DNA of 8,997 bases, taken from an uncultured Parolsenella sp. Its GTDB lineage: Bacteria; Actinomycetota; Coriobacteriia; Coriobacteriales; Atopobiaceae. A program made the position numbers and the translations under genes. Below are positions 5,308 through 8,997 of this stretch, in pieces (within the stretch, counting starts at the first letter, position 1; every line of letters begins with the position of its first letter). The DNA is taken from assembly GCA_934668375.1 (NCBI GenBank), contig CAKUNF010000024.1, forward strand, positions 1 through 8,997, read 5' to 3'. A model generated the notes under the pieces. It worked only from the letters and a program-made list of their open reading frames with translations, did no database searches and was not told the origin of the DNA.

Positions 5308-6057
5308 ATGGCTGGTCGCCACGAGAAGACGAGGCGCGTGGGCGTCGAGCCCGAATACCTGGGGTTTATTCCAGATGGGCACGCCAGCGGGTCAGACGTC
5401 GTCCTTGCGGTCGACGAGCTCGAGGTGCTGAGGCTCACTGACCTTGAGCGCATGAGCCAGACCGAGGCCGCCGGGCGCATGGGCGTGGCTCGTGCCACGG
5501 TCGCGGCGATTTGCGCCCGTGCGCATGCCAAGGTGGCAGACGCGCTCGTAAACGGCCGGTGCCTCAGAATCGCCGGCGGTAACGTTGCCTATGCTCCCGC
5601 GAAGGACCGGGGCTGCGCGCCCTGGCCGACCAAGGAGGAACGTGCTATGAGAATCGCGGTCACGTACGACAACGGCAACGTCTTCCAGCACTTTGGCAAG
5701 ACGGAGCAGTTCAAGATCTATGACGCCGAGGAGGGCAAGATCGCCTCTGCACAGGTCGTGGGCTCCAATGGCGCGGGCCATGGCGCTCTCGCCGGCGTGC
5801 TCGCCGCCGGCGGCGTGGACGTGCTCATCTGCGGTGGAATCGGCGGCGGCGCCATCAACGCGCTCGCGCAGCGCGGCATCAGAATCGTCGCTGGTGCCTC
5901 CGGTTCCTGCGACGAGGTCGTCGAGGCGTTCCTCGCGGGCGTGCTCGTCTCTGCGGACGGGCCCACGTGTGGTTGTCATGGCCACGGCGACGAGGGCCAC
6001 GAGTGCGGCGACCATGGCTGTGGCGATCACGAGGGCCACGAGTGCGGTTGCCACTAG
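5308..6057 (+). CDS. DUF134 (UPF0251) DNA-binding domain fused to a NifX/NafY-like dinitrogenase iron-molybdenum cofactor-binding domain with His/Cys-rich tail
   Basis: This 249-residue protein has three parts. Residues 1-95 match DUF134: an arginine-rich start, VEPEYLGFIPDG (13-24), VLAVDELEVLRLTDLERMSQTEAAGRMGVARAT in outline (32-64, the helix-turn-helix at about 49-69), then KVADALVNGRCLRIAGGN (75-92). Residues 114-216 match the NifX/NafY-like fold: MRIAVTYDNG (114-123), VFQHFGKTEQFKIYD (125-139), VDVLICGGIGGGAINAL (170-186) and GIRIVAGASGS (190-200). Residues 217-249 are a tail of repeated EGHEC/CGDH words rich in His and Cys, probably metal-binding. No nitrogenase genes are present, so the second domain more likely senses or carries a metal or Fe-S/Mo cluster. 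The start has GGAG (5297-5300) seven bases upstream. A strong internal start lies at the domain junction. A stand-alone cluster-responsive autoregulator is inferred. Confidence 0.88.
   Translation: MAGRHEKTRRVGVEPEYLGFIPDGHASGSDVVLAVDELEVLRLTDLERMSQTEAAGRMGVARATVAAICARAHAKVADALVNGRCLRIAGGNVAYAPAKDRGCAPWPTKEERAMRIAVTYDNGNVFQHFGKTEQFKIYDAEEGKIASAQVVGSNGAGHGALAGVLAAGGVDVLICGGIGGGAINALAQRGIRIVAGASGSCDEVVEAFLAGVLVSADGPTCGCHGHGDEGHECGDHGCGDHEGHECGCH
5632..5638 (+). promoter_or_regulatory. Strong internal ribosome-binding site AAGGAGG at the domain junction
   Basis: AAGGAGG is eight bases before an in-frame ATG (5647-5649) within the DUF134-NifX gene. It is a better Shine-Dalgarno than the GGAG of the gene's own first start. 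It encodes K-E-E-R in the linker, so it is free of domain constraint. Confidence 0.55.
5647..6057 (+). CDS. Probable internal translation product: NifX/NafY-like domain alone, with His/Cys tail
   Basis: Starting at the in-frame ATG 5647 (codon 114 of the fusion) gives a 136-residue protein that begins MRIAVTYDNG, the typical first residues of free-standing NifX/NafY-like proteins. An ideal Shine-Dalgarno (5632-5638) precedes it. Two readings are possible: one message making both a DNA-binding full-length form and a cluster-binding short form, or a relic of two adjacent genes whose separating stop codon was lost. Both use the same stop codon. Confidence 0.45.
   Translation: MRIAVTYDNGNVFQHFGKTEQFKIYDAEEGKIASAQVVGSNGAGHGALAGVLAAGGVDVLICGGIGGGAINALAQRGIRIVAGASGSCDEVVEAFLAGVLVSADGPTCGCHGHGDEGHECGDHGCGDHEGHECGCH
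5991..6047 (+). repeat. In-frame 39-base repeat encoding the His/Cys-rich tail
   Basis: The 18-base word CGAGGGCCACGAGTGCGG occurs at 5991-6008 and again at 6030-6047, a period of 39 bases or 13 codons. It encodes EGHEC(G) in both copies, with GDHGCGDH between. The tail therefore looks expanded by duplication of a metal-ligand-rich unit. Confidence 0.7.
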
Positions 6058-6078
6058 GCTGCGACCGCCACTAGGCTG
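6050..6078 (+). repeat. 17-base-period direct repeat over the stop codon
   Basis: GCCACTAGGCTG occurs at 6050-6061, covering the last His codon and TAG stop of the DUF134-NifX gene, and again at 6067-6078. It looks like a short tandem duplication at the gene end; the second copy is out of frame and untranslated. Confidence 0.6.
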
Positions 6079-6120
6079 AAACGGGCGGGGCGGGGACAAT
6101 CCCCGCCCCGCCCGCGTTTC
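6078..6120. terminator. Bidirectional intrinsic terminator between convergent genes
   Basis: A perfect 15-bp GC stem (6082-6096 with 6100-6114, loop CAA) is flanked by GAAA (6078-6081) and TTTC (6117-6120), which can pair across a two-base bulge and supply short U-tracts in both directions. It lies 20 bases after the DUF134-NifX stop and directly beyond the stop codon of the convergent topoisomerase gene, so it can serve both. Confidence 0.85.
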
Positions 6121-6121
6121 G

Positions 6122-8359
6122 CTAGAACAGGCTCGGCATGTCGTCTTCCTTCATGGGAGCACCGGCGGAGGGAAGGCTCTGGGCTCGGAACTTCTCGATG
6201 GAGACACCCTCTCCCACGAAGTCCTCGACCACACCAACCCCGCTGACCAGGCGGTTCTTCTTGGCGGTAAAGGCCTGGACGCCCTGCGTGCTCGTGGTGG
6301 TCTTGGTCTTGAGCAGCGACGTGTTGAAGTTCATGAGGCGATGGTCGTTCGAGGCGAGCGCGATGTCGCGATCATCCTTGAGCACCTGAGCAAACAGGAG
6401 CTTGGACCCTCCGTAGATGGCGTTCTTGAGGCGCTTGCGATTGGTCTTGGTGACGTAACCCGCGAGTGCCACGCGCGCCACGCGGCCGTTCTCGAACACG
6501 AACAGCGCATCTGCCTTGTAGTCCTCGGGGTCGAGAACCCAGATCACGGACTCGTCCGCGTCCATCTCGAGGTCCGTGGGCAGGTACGAGCCCAGCTGCG
6601 CGCTCTTGGTGTCCTCGAACTGCGAGACCTTGCACTTGTAGACCTGGCTCTTGTCGGTGAACACGAGCAGCTCGTGCGTGTTTGCGGACGGGAACTCGAT
6701 GAAGGGCTCGTCGCCGTCCTTGTACTTGAGCGAGCTGGCCTTCTTGAGCACGCGGTCGGTCATCTTCTTGAGGTAGCCGTCGCGCGAGAGCATCATCGTG
6801 ACCGCGTACTCCTCGACCTCGGGCTCCAGGCTCACCTCCACGACGTCGGACGGGTCGATGCGACCGGTCCTGCGCGGCGTCACGTACTTCTTGTTGACCG
6901 CGGCCAGCTCGTCGCTGATGACCTGCTTGATCTTGTCCTCGCTGCCGAGGATGTCGTTGAGCTCGGCGATGTCTGCCTCGAGCTTCTCGATGTCCTTCGT
7001 GCGGTTGAGGATGTACTCCTCGTTGATGTTGCGGAGCTTGATCTCTGCCACGAACTCGGCCTGGGTCTCGTCGATGCCGAAGCCCTTCATGAGGTTGGGC
7101 ACGACCTCGGCCTCGAGCTTGGTGTTGCGGATGATCGCGATGGCCTTGTCGATGTCGAGAAGGATCGCCTCCAGACCGTGCAGCAGGTGCAGGCGCTCGG
7201 ACTTCTTGGCGAGGTCGAAGTTCATGCGGCGGCGCGTGGAGTCCATGCGCCACGCAACCCACTCGTGCAGGATCTGGCGCACGCCCATGACGCGCGGGTA
7301 GCCGTCCACGAGCACGTTGAAGTTGCAGGAGAACGAGTCCTGCAGCGTGGTGGTCTTGAACAGCTTGGCCATGAGCTTCTCGGGGTCCACGCCGCGCTTG
7401 ACGTCGATGGCGATGCGCAGGCCCGAGAGGTCAGTCTCGTCTCGGATGTCAGAAATCTCGCGCACCTTGCCCTCCTTGGAGAGCTTGACGATGCGCTCGA
7501 TGATGACGTCGGTCTTTGTAGTGTAGGGGATCTCGTACACCTCGATGATGCGCTCCTCGGGAATCCAGCGCCAGCGGGAGCGGATCTGGAAGCTGCCGAG
7601 GCCGCACTCGATAATCTTCTCCATCTCGTCGCGGCGGTAGATGATCTCTCCGCCTGTGGAGAAGTCGGGCATGGGCATGTACTTGAGGAGGTCGCAGTCG
7701 GGGTCCTCGAGGTAGTGGATCGTGGCGGTGCAGACCTCGTTGAGGTTGAAGCCGCAGATGTCGGAGGCCATGGCCACGCCGATGCCCTTGTTGGCCGAGA
7801 CGAGGATGTTGGGGAACGACGTGGGCAGCAGGCGCGGCTCCTTCATGGTGCCGTCGTAGCTGTCGACGAAGTCCACCGGATCCTTGTCGATGTCCTTGAA
7901 GATCTCCGCGCTGATGGGAGCGAGCTTGGCCTCGGTATATCGAGAGGCGGCGTAGCTCAGGTCTCCCGAGTAGTACTTGCCAAAGTTGCCCTTGGACTCA
8001 ACAAAGGGCGTGAGCAGGGCCTCATTGCCCGTGGCGAGACGCACCATCGTCTCGTAGATGGCGGCGTCTCCGTGGGGATTGAGCTTCATGGTCTGGCCCA
8101 CGATGTTGGCGCTCTTCTGGCGCTCGCCCTTGAGCAGGCCCATCTTGTACATGGTGTAGAGCAGCTTGCGGTGCGAGGGCTTGAAGCCGTCGATCTCTGG
8201 GAACGCGCGCGAGACATTGACGCTCATGGCGTAGGGCATGTAGTTGACCTCGAGCGTCTGCGTGACCGGCTGCTCGGTGACCTCGGAGTGCAGGCCGATG
8301 ACGTTCTCGGCGTTGACCTGCTTCTTCTTGGGCTGTGCCTTTGTCTTCTTCTTTGCCAC
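6122..8359 (-). CDS. Type IIA DNA topoisomerase subunit A (ParC/GyrA-like; probable topoisomerase IV-type)
   Basis: This 745-residue protein reads leftward from a GTG at 8359, preceded by AAGAGGGAATC (good Shine-Dalgarno, five-base gap). After a lysine-rich tail come the breakage-reunion landmarks: the DGFKPSHRKLLY winged-helix region (57-68), NPHGDAAIYETMVRLA (94-109), and SYAASRYTEAKLAPI (135-149) with catalytic Tyr141. PNILVSANKGIGVAMAS (183-199) is the DNA-intercalating loop. A coiled-coil follows (about 380-490), then a beta-pinwheel C-terminal domain (about 515-720). The GyrA box (QRRGGKG-type) expected in blade one is missing, and the protein is shorter than typical GyrA (about 820-870), favouring topoisomerase IV-like decatenation or relaxation over supercoiling. 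The quinolone-pocket serine is Ala99 and the helix acid is Glu103. It pairs with the upstream subunit B gene. Class is certain; ParC versus divergent GyrA paralogue is less so. Confidence 0.93.
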   Translation of the reverse strand: MAKKKTKAQPKKKQVNAENVIGLHSEVTEQPVTQTLEVNYMPYAMSVNVSRAFPEIDGFKPSHRKLLYTMYKMGLLKGERQKSANIVGQTMKLNPHGDAAIYETMVRLATGNEALLTPFVESKGNFGKYYSGDLSYAASRYTEAKLAPISAEIFKDIDKDPVDFVDSYDGTMKEPRLLPTSFPNILVSANKGIGVAMASDICGFNLNEVCTATIHYLEDPDCDLLKYMPMPDFSTGGEIIYRRDEMEKIIECGLGSFQIRSRWRWIPEERIIEVYEIPYTTKTDVIIERIVKLSKEGKVREISDIRDETDLSGLRIAIDVKRGVDPEKLMAKLFKTTTLQDSFSCNFNVLVDGYPRVMGVRQILHEWVAWRMDSTRRRMNFDLAKKSERLHLLHGLEAILLDIDKAIAIIRNTKLEAEVVPNLMKGFGIDETQAEFVAEIKLRNINEEYILNRTKDIEKLEADIAELNDILGSEDKIKQVISDELAAVNKKYVTPRRTGRIDPSDVVEVSLEPEVEEYAVTMMLSRDGYLKKMTDRVLKKASSLKYKDGDEPFIEFPSANTHELLVFTDKSQVYKCKVSQFEDTKSAQLGSYLPTDLEMDADESVIWVLDPEDYKADALFVFENGRVARVALAGYVTKTNRKRLKNAIYGGSKLLFAQVLKDDRDIALASNDHRLMNFNTSLLKTKTTTSTQGVQAFTAKKNRLVSGVGVVEDFVGEGVSIEKFRAQSLPSAGAPMKEDDMPSLF

Positions 8360-8449
8360 GATTCCCTCTTGAGACGTCTCTTTAATCCGTTTGGTGCGAT
8401 GCCGGCGGTGCGGCGGCTGCGTGCGACGCGGCGGCTGCGCCCGCCTGTG
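8360..8449 (-). other. Spacer between topoisomerase subunit genes with an 18-base-period repeat and a palindrome
   Basis: GCGGCGGCTGCG occurs at 8410-8421 and 8428-8439, a tandem period of 18 bases. GAGACGTCTC (8371-8380) is a perfect 10-base palindrome just upstream of the subunit A Shine-Dalgarno. No promoter is evident, so the two subunit genes are probably co-transcribed. Confidence 0.5.
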
Positions 8450-8997
8450 CTACTGAAGGTCCAGCTGGTCCAGGTACTCCTTGCCGTGCTCGGAGATGTG
8501 ACGCTTGCGGCCCTCGTCGTCGTTGCCCAGCAGCAGGTTGAACATGGCCTCCATGCGCTCGACGTCCTCGGGCTCCACCTTGATGAGGCGGCGCGTCTCG
8601 GGGTTCATGGTGGTGAGCCACATCATGTCGGGGTCGTTCTCACCAAGACCCTTGGAGCGGTTGATCGAGCACTTCTGGTTGCCTATCTGCTTGAGGACGT
8701 CGTTCTTCTCGAGCTCGGTGTAGGCGAAGTAGGTCTTCTCCTTGCAGTTGATCTCATAGAGCGGCGACTCGGCGATGTAGACGTAGCCCTTCTCGATGAG
8801 CGTGGGCACGAGGCGGTAGAGCATGGTGAGGACGAGCGTGCGGATGTGGTAGCCGTCGACGTCTGCATCCGTGCAGATGATGACCTTGTTCCAGTTGAGG
8901 TTGTCCAGGTCGAAGGAGCCGAGGTTCTTGATGCGCTTGTCCTTGATCTCCACGCCGCAGCCCAGCACGCGCATGAGGTCCATGATGATGTCGGACT
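8450..8997 (-). CDS. Type IIA DNA topoisomerase subunit B (ParE/GyrB-like), C-terminal part only
   Basis: The last 181 codons are visible, ending in TAG (8452-8450); the ATPase domain and the start lie beyond the right edge. The fragment holds the TOPRIM metal-binding motif CTDADVDGYHIRTL (41-54 of the fragment), with the D-x-D-x-D-G acids that coordinate Mg2+. The subunit B C-terminal motif is NRSKGLGENDPDMMWLTTMNPE in outline (112-133), followed by a typical tail. GyrB usually has S-H-I after the acids, where this protein has Y-H-I, and R-Y-K-G-L-G-E, where it has R-S-K-G-L-G-E; this marks a divergent paralogue. It is transcribed ahead of subunit A, in the usual B-then-A order, with a 90-base gap. 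The A and B subunits together form the A2B2 enzyme. Confidence 0.93.
   Translation of the reverse strand, partial: SDIIMDLMRVLGCGVEIKDKRIKNLGSFDLDNLNWNKVIICTDADVDGYHIRTLVLTMLYRLVPTLIEKGYVYIAESPLYEINCKEKTYFAYTELEKNDVLKQIGNQKCSINRSKGLGENDPDMMWLTTMNPETRRLIKVEPEDVERMEAMFNLLLGNDDEGRKRHISEHGKEYLDQLDLQ

Noticed and set aside
5308..6057. Nitrogen-fixation locus
   Set aside because: The NifX/NafY-like domain alone does not imply nitrogenase; no nifHDK, nifB or nifEN is present in the window.
6372..7262. Minus-strand open frame of 296 codons in a different frame inside topoisomerase subunit A
   Set aside because: Its product is an Arg/Gln/His-rich out-of-frame translation; the overlapping subunit A frame is continuous and conserved.
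8371..8380. GAGACGTCTC palindrome as an operator of the topoisomerase A gene
   Set aside because: A single 10-base palindrome within a probable operon, with no promoter beside it, is too little evidence for a regulatory call; it is noted only in the spacer entry.

Overview
The window is GC-rich, with codons mostly ending in G or C. Gene content and protein style (a DUF134 regulator, an EFR1-type flavodoxin/ferredoxin protein, an ATC-hydrolase-like protein, and a second gyrase/topoisomerase IV pair resembling the clostridial type) suggest an anaerobic actinobacterium of the class Coriobacteriia (Olsenella/Collinsella/Atopobium relatives). This placement is inferred from protein resemblance and base composition; no rRNA or other phylogenetic marker is present. 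No tRNA, rRNA, CRISPR array, IS element or phage gene was seen.

Layout, left to right. (1) Minus strand, 1-1007: a YeiH/UPF0324-family membrane transporter, cut at its C-terminal end by the window edge. (2) 1008-1275: a divergent intergenic region with hairpins, a perfect TATAAT box directly after a 16-base perfect dyad, and a roughly 100-nt structured leader that holds a possible 8-codon leader peptide. (3) Plus strand, 1276-2667: a 14-helix MFS (DHA2-type) efflux protein, followed by a hairpin. (4) Plus strand, 2793-5177: a probable three-gene operon of a ketopantoate-reductase-like dehydrogenase, a cysteine-rich L-2-amino-thiazoline-4-carboxylate hydrolase-like protein, and a flavodoxin plus 2x[4Fe-4S] (EFR1) protein. 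(5) 5178-5307: an unusually AT-rich regulatory island with two near-identical 17-base sites, one containing the perfect palindrome TGACATATGTCA. (6) Plus strand, 5308-6057: a DUF134 helix-turn-helix domain fused to a NifX/NafY-like iron-molybdenum-cluster-binding domain and a His/Cys-rich tail. An ideal internal ribosome-binding site precedes an in-frame ATG exactly at the domain junction. (7) A 15-bp-stem bidirectional terminator separates this from the convergent minus-strand topoisomerase pair: a GyrA/ParC-type subunit (8359-6122), preceded by the C-terminal part of a GyrB/ParE-type subunit running off the right edge.

Working together: the two topoisomerase subunits form one A2B2 type IIA enzyme. 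The dehydrogenase/hydrolase/EFR1 cluster looks like a small redox or sulfur-amino-acid-derived pathway of unknown substrate. The DUF134-NifX protein looks like a metal- or cluster-responsive autoregulator that may be made in two forms. The most interesting parts of the window are this dual-start regulator with its palindromic operators, and the structured leader in front of the MFS pump.
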